Assembly (NCBI GenBank): GCA_031769625.1
Contig: JAUIMM010000124.1
Location: forward strand, 3,734,501-3,798,500
DNA length: 64,000 nucleotides
Reading direction: 5' to 3'
Source: Taudactylus pleione
Lineage: Eukaryota > Chordata > Amphibia > Anura > Myobatrachidae
Below the pieces are notes generated by a model, which saw nothing but the letters and a program-made list of their open reading frames with translations, had not been told where the DNA came from and did no database searches. The position numbers and the translations under genes are program-made. Shown here one piece after another: positions 21,910 to 32,357 of the stretch (the stretch's first letter is position 1; the number at the start of each line of letters is the position of its first letter).

Positions 21910-22220
21910 AAGCTGGGTACACACTTTAACGATGTATGTACCCAGCGATGTGACGCCCGATGGGCCGACATAACGGCGGCCGGTACATATTACACAATCC
22001 GGCGCCTGACCACCCTATATGTCGGGCACCGGCTCCATTCACCTGCCTGACGTCATTCATCACATTGACAGATTGACGAGCATGTACTGCAGATCTGTCG
22101 ATGCGATGAACGTCCCCACGGGAGCGCAAAAGGGCTGACCTAGTGGGTACACACTTGTCAATGTAGACAATATGTCAGCCCGATTCGCCGAATCGAGCAA
22201 CATATCGTCTAATGTGTACC
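21910..22220. mobile_element. Serial-hairpin MITE with GGTACACAC ends
   Basis: AGCTGGGTACACACTTTAAC at the left and CTAATGTGTACC at the right, plus an internal GTGGGTACACACTTG near 22143. A long imperfect hairpin (CGTCATTCATCACATTGACA with its partner near 22095-22112) occupies the middle. Similar in style to 19008-19336. Non-coding. Confidence 0.55.
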
Positions 22221-22303
22221 ATAAACACTCTGAGGCTTCATCCATATATGTGTGCTAATGCATAAATGGTTAAGTGCAGAATTTTGTATTAAGGATTTAT
22301 GTA

Positions 22304-23080
22304 CAGCCATGGCCAAAAGTTTTGAGAATGACACAAGTATTGGTATTCACAAAGTTTGCTGATTCTTTTTGTCAGATATTACTATGGTATACTGAAGTAA
22401 AATTACAAGCATTTCATAAATGTCAAAGGTTTTTATTGACAATTACATTAGGTTTATGCAAAGAGTCAATATTTGCAGTGGTCTTTTTCAAGACCTCTGC
22501 AATTCGCCCTGGCATGCTGTCAATCAACTACTGGGCCACATACTGACTGATGGCTGCCAATTCTTGCCTGATAAATGCTTGGAGTTTGTCAGAATTTGTG
22601 GGTTTTTGTTTGTCTATCCGCCTCTTGAGGATTGACCACAACTTCTCAATGGGATGAAGGTCTGGGGAGTTTCCTGGTCATGGATCCGAAATTTCGATGT
22701 TTTGTTCCCCGAGCCACTTAGTTATCACTTTTCCTTATGGCAAAATGCTCCATCATGCTGGAAAAGGCACTGTTCATCACCAAACTGTTCTTGGATGGTT
22801 GGGAGCAGTTGCTCTTGAAGGATGTTTTGGTACCATTCTTTATTCATGGCTGTGGATGGTCTCAGGATGCTTTACTATTGGCATGACACAGGACTAATGG
22901 TAGCGCCCACCTTTCCTTCTCCGGACAAGCGCTTTTCCAGATGCCCCAAACAATCTGAAAGGGGATTCATCAGAGAAAATAACTTTACCCCAGTCCTCAG
23001 CAGTCTGTCCCTGATGTTTTTCCTGGAGAGAAGTGGCTTCTTTGCTGCCCTTCTTGACACCAGGCCATCCTCCAAAAGTC
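22304..23080 (-). pseudogene. Tc1-like transposase remnant
   Basis: Read on the minus strand from about 23080: GLVSRRAAKKPLLSRKNIRD, a GKVGATISPVSCQ segment, then in the left arm VKHPETIH and, in broken frames, the region before the terminal inverted repeat. The N-terminal DNA-binding part is missing and there are stops and frame changes. The right arm (23110-23560, + strand) repeats the downstream half, including WGCFSAKGVGSL, FQHDGAPCHKAKV and SDLNPIQNLWSILKRRMD, which are the second D and E blocks of the DDE domain. Confidence 0.8.
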
Positions 23081-23752
23081 TTCGTCCTGTGTCATGCCAT
23101 CAGTAAAGCATCCTGAGACCATTCATGTGTGGGGTTGCTTCTCTGCCAAGGGAGTGGGCTCACTCACAATTTTGCCTAAGAACACAGCCATGAATAAAGA
23201 ATGGTACCAAAACATCCTCCAAGAGCAACTTCTCCCAACCATCCAAGAAGATTGGTGATGAACAATGCCTTTTCCAGCATGATGGAGCACCTTGCCATAA
23301 GGCAAAAGTGATAATGAAGTGGCACGGGGAACAAAACATCAAAATTTTGGGTCCATGGCCAGGAAACTCCTCAGACCTTAATCCCATTCAGAACTTGTGG
23401 TCAATCCTCAAGAGGCGAATGGACAAACAAAACCCACAAATTCTGACAAACTCCAAGCATTGATTAGGCAAGAATGGGCGGCCATCAGTCAGTATGTGGC
23501 CCAGAAGTTGATTGACAGCATGCCAGGGCGAATTGCAAAGGTCTTGAAAAAGTAGGGTCAACACTGTAAATATTGACTCTTTGCATAAACTTAATGTAAT
23601 TGTCAATAAAAGCCTTTGACACTTATGAAATGCTTGTAATGTTACTTCAGTATACCATAGTAACATCTGACAAATAGGTCTAAAAACAGTGAAGCAGCAA
23701 ACTTTGTGAAAACCAATACTTGTGTCATTCTCAAAACTTTTGGCCATGGCTG
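22304..23752. mobile_element. Fold-back Tc1-like transposon
   Basis: TA-flanked (22302-22303, 23753-23754) element with CAGCCATGGCCAAAAGTTTT ends. About 550 bp at 22304-22854 are an inverted copy of 23183-23752, so the whole element is a giant palindrome around a 330-bp centre. Both arms carry the same 3' part of a Tc1 transposase gene in opposite directions. This is not the usual Tc1 layout of short TIRs around one gene. Confidence 0.85.
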
Positions 23753-23935
23753 TATTTAGAGAAATATAACAGAAAGCTTAGCACATGTTCTTTTTTCCTT
23801 CATATTTGCCTCCACCCAGGGGCTTTGTGCAGCTGTTCACCCAGTGGCATGCCCATAGAACGAGTTCTGTAATAAGGTTAATACATCTTGCCCTGCCATC
23901 TCCCCTTCTCTGGGAGCTTATTTTTTTCAGTTCCT

Positions 23936-25395
23936 TTATTTAGAACAACAGAAATGAAGCGGATAGCTACAGTGGGAAAAATGTACTGAAGCCCTTTCAA
24001 AAAATACAAGAAACAAAAGATTATATATAGTAACTAGGGTATGTTCGGTTTTTATAGATTTTATAAACCTAAAAAAACGGAACACGGGTGGGGAAAGAAG
24101 ATGGGGGGAGGACATGGATTGAGAAAGCATAGAGCGCTTATTATAGGACAGATGAAGCCCAGGAGAGGTTTCATAAAATTGGTACCATGGATCCCAGATT
24201 TTATGATGGTTATCAACTTTGTCATGGAGAAAACTGGTGATATATTGCATGGAGGCTACATACAAGATTATATTATTAAGAGCCATCATGGATGGGGGAG
24301 ACTATTTCTTTTGTTCAGTGCCGAATAATTAGCAGCATTGAGAATATGCCCCAGTAATTTATCTGAATGTTTTGGGAGGGATTTAATTGGCTGACAGAAC
24401 AGTGGGTCCTTAGGCAACCTAGAGTAGAGGACAGTCATTGGGCTTGTATGAATCTATAAATCTGTATGTAACTAAACTGCAGAGAAGAAGGAATGGAGTA
24501 CCGGTCACATAAATCTGATAAAGGCTGTGGTTCAAAGTCACCCAGAAGATGAAAAACTGTATAGTTAACCCAAGGACGCATATAGACGGACATGTATCCT
24601 AGAGGAAAATGAGGGTGTCTCCATAGCAAAGTTAGAGGGGTTGGATAGTAGAATAGGTTCAGTTTAGTATTTAGTTGATGCCAGATGTCTAATGTAAAAT
24701 GGATGGCCGTCACAACATAAACACAAGCCGGTCTCTGATCCCTAGGTAGCCAGGGCAACAACCGCACATCCTGTTCGTTCACAAGCAAATGTTCAATGTC
24801 TAACCATTTTCTGCGACCTAATCCCATCTTGCCAGGACAAGATGTGTGTCCTGATATCTGTCTCTGTCAAATATAGGAAGTCCCAGACCACGGCCAGTGA
24901 TAGACTTTGCGAGACATGCTCTAGTGCAGTGTTGGCTAACCTTGACACTCCAGCTGTTATAGAACTACATAACCCAGCATGCACTGCTACAGTTTTGCTA
25001 TTAGGGCATGCTAAAACTGTGGCAGGGCATGCTGGGATATATAGTTCCACAACAGCTGGAGTGTCAAGGTTAGCCAACACTGCTCTAGTGTTTCTCTACC
25101 TCTTCCCTTGCCATATGAACTTGCCACAAAGAGATTGAACAGTGGGGGTAGGGAGTCTGGATCCGAATTGGGAGTGTTTGAAATAGATATAATGGTCAAG
25201 GTAAAATAATCATCTTAACTGAGTTAAGCCTGTCAAACCAGGAAATACATAGAGGACCCCATCTTGCGAGATCTTTTTCATTGTTAGCAATGGAGTATTA
25301 CTAACCTGGAAAAGTTGATTTATAATGTTCAGTAAGGGATATACCAAGATAATAGATGTCTGGCAGCCTCTGCAGGAAATCAAAATTTAACTCTA
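23936..25395 (-). pseudogene. Antisense L1/Tx1-like LINE ORF2 fragment
   Basis: Read on the minus strand. Near 25290-25190 it encodes KDLARWGPLCISWFDRLNSV and KMIILP, then PLYLFQTLPI, the segment following the RT domain in L1-type ORF2. At 24827-24435 an open frame includes GRRKWLDIEHLL and FTLDIWHQLNTKLN, typical of the C-terminal region. Near 24200 there is KIWDPWYQFYE. Stops and shifts are frequent. An hAT MITE (24927-25082) interrupts it. Limits are approximate. Confidence 0.7.
24927..25082. mobile_element. hAT-type palindromic MITE
   Basis: 156 bp. CAGTGTTGGCTAACCTTGAC at the left is matched by its complement at the right, and arms are complementary over about 60 bp each. CTCTAGTG flanks both sides exactly (24919-24926, 25083-25090), an 8-bp hAT-type duplication. 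It sits inside the antisense LINE fragment. Confidence 0.9.
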
Positions 25396-27095
25396 CGGGA
25401 TAAATTTACTAAGATTCGAGATAGGTCGAGATGACCATCTCGGGTGATTTATTCTTTTTTTTTTCCTGCTTGCAAATTTACTAAAGGCAAAAGTCGGGTG
25501 AGTTAGAGAGAGATTTCTCTCATCTCACTTGTAAAACTCGGGTGAGATAGCAATCTCAAATCAAATCACCATCGGGCCAAATCGGAAGTACTTTTCACCT
25601 AAAACATATGTCCCTCAAATTTACGAAGAATCGGGATGACAAGCTCAGGTGAGATAGGAGCAAACTTTGTAAAAATCACTTTTCAATCTCTCAACCCCCT
25701 GAGCTGCCGAGATAGTCAGAAACATACACAAATCATTGTGATTTCTGTATGTTTCTTTTTGTAAATGGTTAAAAACGGGTTAATGTTTTACAAAAAATTA
25801 CGTAGGGTCCCCCCCCCCAAAAGACTAACCAGCCCCAGACTTGCCAGCCAGTCCTGGTTCTTAAAATTACATTGAACAAAATGTTTAGGGTTCCACAGTA
25901 ATTTAAGAACCAGCACCAGGCAGCAGGGCCAGACCTGGTTTTAAATAAAGGGGGACAAAATTGGCGTGAGGTTCCCGTATATTTAAAACCAGCTCCGGAC
26001 CCTCTCTAGTGGAGGACTGATGCCACAGCCAGGGGAGCCCTTTCACCAGGCCCCCCAGCCGCAGCATCAGCCCTGACTGCTAGTCAGCCCAGGCCAGAGA
26101 CCCCTGGGGAGTTGGGGACCCCTCCAATAAAGGGGTCCCCCTCTCCAGGGCACCCCTGCCCTCGGCTGATAGCCCGGGGCTATCCCTGCCACCCCTGGGT
26201 GGTCAGTGGCGGGTTCATAGTGTATGTAATGTTAAAGATAGAATTATCAACATTGTCTTTAAAGTGGAACTACAGGTCCCAGCAAACCTTCCCCGCAAGC
26301 TAGTGCTTGGAGAACCACAAGTACCAGTATGCAGGGCATTAAGGGCCCGCTGGTACGTGTAGTTCACCTGTAAAGAAATGTGTAAAAAAAACACAAGACA
26401 CCGTGAAAATAAAGATTTATTACATCCATACACACTCACACATACTCACCTGCTGCCAGATGTTCACGTCCCCTTGTCAACGTAAAGTATCCTATGGAAG
26501 TACCTGAAAAAAAGATCCATTACTCACCCAGTGACAGGGCTCCCCTGGCTGTGGCATCAGTCCCTTGGCTAGAAAGGGTCCGGAGCTGGTTTTAAATATA
26601 TGGGGAATCTCCCTATATTTAAAACCAGGTCTGGCCCTGCTGCCTGGTGCTGGTTCTTAAATTACTGTGGAACACTACACATTTTGTTACCTGTAATTTT
26701 AAGAACCAGATTTGGCTAGTAAGTCCGGGGCTGGTTAGTCTTTCGGGGGGGAGGACCTCACGTAATTTAAGGGAAAAAAAAATGAACACGTTTTTTACAG
26801 GTACAATACAAGCAGCTTACACATATCTCACTGATAGGTGCAGGCTGCTTGCTAGGGAGAGTTGTGCAGAAAGAAGTCACTGCAATCTCGGGTGAGATAA
26901 CTCACTCTAGCTTGCTTTAAAATCACCCGAGAAAATCGACCTCTACATCACCATCGGCAAACTCGTTTAGCCTCAAATCGCCTGTTGGTAAATTTGAGAG
27001 ATAAAAAGAGATTAAACCACCCGAATTCAAGCGAATTACAGCGAGATTAATCACTTTGCAAACCTGGACAATCCTGATTCTTAGGGGTAAATTTA
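25395..27095. repeat. 1.7-kb palindromic repeat, nested arms
   Basis: Inverted arms: 25800-26040 (ACTAACCAGCCCCAGACTTG, CAGCACCAGGCAGCAGGGCC, CACAGCCAGGGGAGCCC) is complementary to 26535-26750. Outer parts share ATCTCGGGTGATTT and GAGATAACTCAC-like motifs in inverted order (25430-25560, 26885-26980). AAATTTACTAAG occurs at both ends. The centre (26050-26530) is GC-rich then AT-rich, with AATAAAGATTTATT near 26409. Probably a non-autonomous DNA transposon; class not determined. Confidence 0.55.
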
Positions 27096-27242
27096 CTAAG
27101 AGTTTCAAGGTGTGAGGGGGCAAATGAAAAGCTAGGGCCACCGACTTAGTCCCATTGACCCTGTAAACCGAGAGTTTGCAGTAGGAGGACATTAGACAGA
27201 GAAGTCTGTGGGGAGGACAAGGTAAACCAATTGTTGACAACG

Positions 27243-27340
27243 GGCCTGATTCAGAGTTTGGAATAGAGCAAGTAACTGTGCATCTTGGTCAAAACCATGC
27301 AGCATTGCAGGTGCAGTTGGTACTTAGACTGGAGTTGAGA
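27243..27340. repeat. Fragment of the GGCCTGATTC repeat family
   Basis: GGGCCTGATTCAGAGTTTGG, followed by AGTAACTGTGCATCTTGGTC and AAAACCATG, matches the left part of 15401-16720. No matching right end was found before DIRS B. Confidence 0.5.
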
Positions 27341-27723
27341 ATCCCTGCTTTAGTGTATTTGTTTATATCTGTGTGTGTGCATATTTTTATATGTTCAATG
27401 ATATATGCAAATATACTATATCTGAACAAAATATATATTTTGATGCATGTACTGGGGTAGCAGGAGCAAAACTAAGTCCTACCATTGTAAACATGCTCCT
27501 TTCCTAACCTTAGAGGGCAGCACTTCCACAGTGTCTGCTATCTAGGCTCATTATTGCAGAAGATACCATACCCCGAATTATAAATATTTTGAATATGTTA
27601 TACTTAAGTTAAGTAAATTAAGTGGGGGATTTTTTGTTATATTGTTATGCAATCTATTTAAATTGGAATTTTCACCCATTTGTATTAATTTTGTTTTATA
27701 TAGGTTTTATACTTGTGTTATTT

Positions 27724-27872
27724 CTACTTCAGGGTCCATAGGGGGTCCACAGGGTTGACCTTGGGGTTATAGCTGGAACAGGATCCATGGGCACCACACA
27801 GTTAAGCCTTTAGCTCCCAGGATGCACTTGGGTCCTCCTCTATACCCCGCCCCCGAGCCACAGGCACCTCAG
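27724..27872 (+). repeat. Left inverted terminal repeat of DIRS B
   Basis: Complement of 33651-33799, including TGGGCACCACACAGTTAAGC and GGATGCACTTGGGTCC. The first 37 bp also reappear, complemented, inside the element at about 33396-33432. Confidence 0.93.
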
Positions 27873-27988
27873 TGTAAGCTGGTGCCCGGCCGGAGTCGGT
27901 CACCGCGCAGGGGGGCTGCAGGAGCAGCCCCCAGAAGCTTTTTATTTTAAGTTAAATTTTATTTATTTTTAATCTATTTTTACTACAG

Positions 27989-28154
27989 ACGGCAGCGAAG
28001 GGCTGTCTGTACAGACGCCCACGCTGCCGCTCTGATCCCCGACTGGCGCCGCGACGCCAGTACTGATCTGGGGATCGCGGCGGGAGGGCAGAGTCCGTAC
28101 TAGCCGGACTCTGTCTACCTCCCAGGACTGCTGCCGGAGTCGCCGGGGATTCAG
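27989..28154 (+). other. Possible non-coding leader exon in DIRS B
   Basis: 166 bp bounded by CTATTTTTACTACAG and TTCAG|GTAAGC, the same length and limits as 3032-3197 in copy A. Candidate acceptors downstream (CTTACTGTCAG near 28690, CTTCTCCTACAAG near 28720) precede the Gag start. Use of these sites is inferred. Confidence 0.35.
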
Positions 28155-28900
28155 GTAAGCCGCGCGTCGCTGGCTAGCGGCGGCGCGCGGAATGCCTTAA
28201 ATGCAGTCCTTTAGCCTCCGGTCCGGGGGACAGACCGGAGGCTGCTGGCAGTGGCGGCGGGCCCCCCCCATAACCCGTGGGACCACTAGACCACCAGGGA
28301 TAACCGGCAAGCGGGAAGCCAGCATCCCTGGGGTTAATGGCCAGCCAGGGGAGGAAGCCTTCCCTGTCAGCGGCTCCTCCCCTCAGCTCAGCGCGCCTTT
28401 CAGCACGCAGTCTGGCGTCGCTGAGCTGCAGATTCCTCGGCCACTCCTCCTCTGAGGTCTCCAGCGGCCATTTTCCCAGTGGCAGCGCAGATCTCAGGGA
28501 GCACGCGGACCGGTCCCCCTGTGTACCTCTCCCCTGATTAAGGACAGCGTACACAGCACTATAGCCCTCCCAGACACTGAATCTGGGCAGGTTGATTGTA
28601 GTGTAAAGGTGCAGTGAGTATATCTTCCTGCATGGTATGTGACTTTTTGCTAGTGCTGCCTGTCTGTGCTTATTTTCCGCTTACTGTCAGCTTATACCTA
28701 TCCCTTTACTTCTCCTACAAGCCCTGCAGGTGTGTGGGGGAGGGGCGTTTCTACTGACCTCACTTATATAGATCACGTATTTGTGAGGTGCGTCACATAC
28801 AGTTGTGTGCTACTCAGTGCCATATTGTGGGCTGTTGTTCAGCACACCGGTGAGTGCGTTTTACTTCTACCCTGGTGCCAGATATATAATATATTCTGTC

Positions 28901-30451
28901 ATGTCAGACGAGGAGGTTGAGCGCTCAGTGGCTCCGGTGTTGGCCTCCTGCGGACGCTGTTCTGCAGGAGTAGATAGGGAGGATTTGTCACAGGATGGCC
29001 TGTGTAGTCGATGCCAGGTGGCTCCTGGCCCATCCAGACCTTCTCTGGTGCAGGAACCACCGTGGGCGATGTTTTCTCAAGTGCTGGTGTCTATTGTGGA
29101 CCGTCTGTCGGTCCCGACTGCTCTCCCTACTAGGGCGGTGCCCCAGCCGACCATCCCCCATTCCCCGGGTGTCCCGCAGTTATTGCGGAGTCCTCCTGGG
29201 TCTCAATCAGTTGGTCCCTATGCGGGGTTGCCTATGTATATACAGGCTTCCCCTGTGCCGCAGCAGCCTGTGGTACCTTTTCAGGCCCCTATGGCGACGC
29301 CTCCACCATGGGTGGATGTGCTCTCCAACTCCGTGCAAAATTTGGCGGCCGCTTCCTCGGCTTTTCAGTCAATGTTGCAGACTGACATGCCTTCTAGGAT
29401 TTCTAAACGCCCACTTATGACACGGGCTGCTCAGGTATCGGACTCAGAGGGTTCCTCAGATGATGGGGAGGTCCCTGATGACACTGACTCGGACGCCTCG
29501 GTCCAGGAAATGGATACCAAGTCGTCCATTAATGTGCGAGCACTAGTTAGGGCGGTGCGAGCTATTCTTCTTATAGAGGATGAGGCACCGGTTCCTAGGT
29601 CGAAGTTTCCTAGTTTCAAAAAAACTAAGGTGGCTTCTGCGGTGTTTCCCCTGTCGGATCAGTTGACAGATCATATGGCGGTAGCTTGGCAGGCGCCCAG
29701 TAAGAGATTCCTTCCTCAGAAGCGGTTGGCTTCTAATTACCCCTTCCCTGAGGCACATTGTAAAAAATGGGAAACTCCACCGGCGGTGGATTCCCATGTC
29801 ACCCGTTTAACTCGGGGCGCCACCTTACCATTACCGTCGATATCCTCGCTGAAGGATCCCACGGACAGGAAAGTTGAGACTTGCTTAAAGTCTATTTACT
29901 CCCTCTCCGGGGCGGTGGCCCGACCGTCCATGGCCATTTCCTGGGTGGCCAAGGCCATTGAGGGGTGGGCCAATGCATTGGAAGATACCTTCCCGGACGA
30001 CGCTCCGGATGTCCAGCGGGCGTTGTTGGGACAAATGAGGGACGCCGCTTCTTACATTGGAGAAGCTTCTTTAGATGCTAGTCTGCTGACCTCGCGGGTA
30101 TCGGCTGCAGCGGTGTCTGCCCGCCGATCCTTATGGTTGCGGTCCTGGAGAGCGGACTCTGATTCAAAGAAAGGTCTGGAGGCCTTACCTTTCAATGGGG
30201 AATTACTATTTGGTCCGGACTTGGACAAAATAGTGGACACCCTGGCTAAATCCAAGTCGGCCTTCCTCCCTTCGGCGGCACTGCCTGCTAAGGTTCGGAG
30301 TTCGGCTTTTCGTTCCTTTCGGGTTCAGGGTAAGGCGAAAGGTCAGTCCTTCCCGAGACAGTCTGCGAGTAAGACGGCCTCTAAACCCAAGAAGCAAGCC
30401 TGGAGTGCTCGGCGCCCTTCTTCCAAGCAGGAAGATAAACCTACGGCCTGA
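28901..30451 (+). CDS. DIRS Gag-like protein (copy B)
   Basis: 516 codons, intact. Starts at the ATG of ATGTCAGACGAGGAGG, the position conserved with copy A. N-terminal C17-x2-C20-x14-C35-x2-C38 motif; proline-rich middle; acidic run EGSSDDGEVPDDTDSD near residue 190; conserved PPAVDSHVTRLTRGATLPLP block; C-terminal basic tail with KPKKQAWSARR. In DIRS elements the first ORF is taken as a Gag-like particle or RNA-binding protein. It overlaps the start of the next ORF by 47 bp in another frame, so the polymerase may be made by reinitiation or frameshifting. Confidence 0.85.
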   Translation: MSDEEVERSVAPVLASCGRCSAGVDREDLSQDGLCSRCQVAPGPSRPSLVQEPPWAMFSQVLVSIVDRLSVPTALPTRAVPQPTIPHSPGVPQLLRSPPGSQSVGPYAGLPMYIQASPVPQQPVVPFQAPMATPPPWVDVLSNSVQNLAAASSAFQSMLQTDMPSRISKRPLMTRAAQVSDSEGSSDDGEVPDDTDSDASVQEMDTKSSINVRALVRAVRAILLIEDEAPVPRSKFPSFKKTKVASAVFPLSDQLTDHMAVAWQAPSKRFLPQKRLASNYPFPEAHCKKWETPPAVDSHVTRLTRGATLPLPSISSLKDPTDRKVETCLKSIYSLSGAVARPSMAISWVAKAIEGWANALEDTFPDDAPDVQRALLGQMRDAASYIGEASLDASLLTSRVSAAAVSARRSLWLRSWRADSDSKKGLEALPFNGELLFGPDLDKIVDTLAKSKSAFLPSAALPAKVRSSAFRSFRVQGKAKGQSFPRQSASKTASKPKKQAWSARRPSSKQEDKPTA

Positions 30452-32357
30452 TGGGACGGGCCTCCCTCTGGGGGACCTCAGAGTGGGAGGCCGACTTCTT
30501 CTATTTGCCCAGTGCTGGCACAATACCACCACGGATGCCTGGGTTCGAGAAGTGGTCTCCCAGGGGTACGCCCTGTCTTTTCGGCACAGACCACCCCACC
30601 AGTTTTTCTGCACAAGTCCTTCTCAGAACAAGACCAAGGCGTTACAGGTTCAGGAGGCTATAGAGTCCTTGCTGAAAGCAGGGGTCATTGTTCCCGTTCC
30701 TCTATCACAACGAGGGACGGGGTATTATTCGTCTCTGTTTCTGGTGCAGAAACCCAATGGTTCTCATCGCCCTATCCTCAACTTGAAGTCTCTGAACAAA
30801 TTCCTCAGAGTTCCCAAGTTCAGGATGGAAACGTTACGTTCCATCATTCTGGCGATGGAACCGGGGGATTACATGGTGTCCCTGGACATCCAGGACGCCT
30901 ACCTCCATGTTCCGATAGCATCTTCACACCAGCGGTATCTGAGGTTCGCTATCCTTCAACACCACTATCAGTTCCGGGCGCTACCCTTTGGTCTCTCCAC
31001 GGCACCGAGGGTGTTCACGAAGATTATGGCGGTCATGGCCGCACATCTTCGGAACCAGAATGTACGGCTGCTGCCGTACCTGGACGACCTCCTGTTGCTG
31101 GCGAGCTCACCGGAGGTACTGCTTCAACATCTCCACCTGACGATCGCTTGCCTGCAAGCACACGGGTGGTTGATAAATTGGAAAAAGTCCTCTCTGATTC
31201 CATCACAGCGGATGGTTCATTTGGGAGCCCTGCTGGGTTCGCGTCAGCAAAGGATCTTCCTGACTCCGGAGAAGGTCGCCTCACTACAGCTGCGGATACG
31301 CAGTTGCCTGAGCCGTTGCCGCCTGTCGGTCCATTCGGCTATGAGAGTTCTGGGGTCCATGGTGTCGACATTCGACATGGTGGAATTTGCCCAGTTCCAT
31401 TCCCGGCCCCTGCAGGGGCTGATTCTATCAGAATGGAACGGGTTACCTCACCGGATCCGCTCTCAGGTGCTGGTGTTGTCTCCGGACGTTCGGCTATCTT
31501 TGGCTTGGTGGCTTCAGACAGCTCATCTGGTCGAGGGGCGCCCATTTTGGATCCCGGACTGGGTCCTGCTCACGACGGATGCCAGTCTCCGGGGTTGGGG
31601 GGCAGTGACCGGCTCTTTGTCGCTTCAGGGTCGTTGGTCAGCGGAAGAAGCACTTCTCCCCATCAACATCCTGGAACTGCGGGCAGTATACAAGGCCCTG
31701 CAGTCGTCCGGCCCCGCTCTTCACGGAAGGGCGGTACAGGTGCAGTCCGACAACGCCACCACGGTGGCGTATATCAATCACCAAGGCGGAACTCGCAGTC
31801 AGGCAGCGATGTCGGAGGTGTCTCGTATCCTGTCTTGGGCGGAGGGTCACATTCCAGCGATCTCGGCGGTCTTCATCCCCGGAGTCCTCAATTGGGAGGC
31901 GGACTTCCTCAGCCGTCACGACGTGCATCCCGGGGAATGGTCGCTTCACCCAGAGGTGTTTCAGCTACTCGTGGACAGGTGGGGACTGCCGGAGCTGGAC
32001 TTGATGGCCTCCCGTCACAATCACAAGTTGCCCGTTTACGGGTCAAGGACAAGAGACGCAGGTGCAAGTCTGGTGGACGCGCTGTCGGTGACATGGACGT
32101 TTCACCTGGCGTATCTGTTTCCTCCGATATCCCTGCTTCCTCGGGTTCTGCGGAAATTCAAGCAGGACGGCGGCATGCTCGTGCTGGTAGCTCCGGCGTG
32201 GCCCAGACGTCCTTGGTACTCCGATCTGAGGAGCCTCTCCATCGACGCTCCGTACCTTCTTCCTCAACGTCGGGACCTGTTGTCTCAGGGGCCCTGCCTT
32301 TACCCGGATCTGGGTCGGCTGTCTTTGACGGCGTGGCTCTTGAGACAGCCGTCTTGA
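30405..32357 (+). CDS. DIRS reverse transcriptase-RNase H-Dam-like protein (copy B)
   Basis: 650 codons, intact. RT: SSLFLVQKPNG, then SLDIQDAYLHVP (about residue 160, first catalytic Asp), ALPFGLSTAPRVF, and YLDD (about 225-228). RNase H: LLTTDASLRGWG (about 390), LELRAVY, VQSDNATTVAYI (about 448), then WEADFLSRHD (about 498). A Dam methylase-like domain typical of DIRS elements starts at DLMASRHNHKLPVY (about 532) and includes LVAPAWPRRPWYSDL. All catalytic residues I can identify are present. The start codon is the first ATG in frame and lies inside the end of the Gag ORF; a different start is possible. Confidence 0.92.
   Translation: MLGALLPSRKINLRPDGTGLPLGDLRVGGRLLLFAQCWHNTTTDAWVREVVSQGYALSFRHRPPHQFFCTSPSQNKTKALQVQEAIESLLKAGVIVPVPLSQRGTGYYSSLFLVQKPNGSHRPILNLKSLNKFLRVPKFRMETLRSIILAMEPGDYMVSLDIQDAYLHVPIASSHQRYLRFAILQHHYQFRALPFGLSTAPRVFTKIMAVMAAHLRNQNVRLLPYLDDLLLLASSPEVLLQHLHLTIACLQAHGWLINWKKSSLIPSQRMVHLGALLGSRQQRIFLTPEKVASLQLRIRSCLSRCRLSVHSAMRVLGSMVSTFDMVEFAQFHSRPLQGLILSEWNGLPHRIRSQVLVLSPDVRLSLAWWLQTAHLVEGRPFWIPDWVLLTTDASLRGWGAVTGSLSLQGRWSAEEALLPINILELRAVYKALQSSGPALHGRAVQVQSDNATTVAYINHQGGTRSQAAMSEVSRILSWAEGHIPAISAVFIPGVLNWEADFLSRHDVHPGEWSLHPEVFQLLVDRWGLPELDLMASRHNHKLPVYGSRTRDAGASLVDALSVTWTFHLAYLFPPISLLPRVLRKFKQDGGMLVLVAPAWPRRPWYSDLRSLSIDAPYLLPQRRDLLSQGPCLYPDLGRLSLTAWLLRQPS

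Noticed and set aside
22697..23106. Plus-strand open frames in the fold-back Tc1 element
   Set aside because: They are antisense shadows of the transposase in the left arm and centre.
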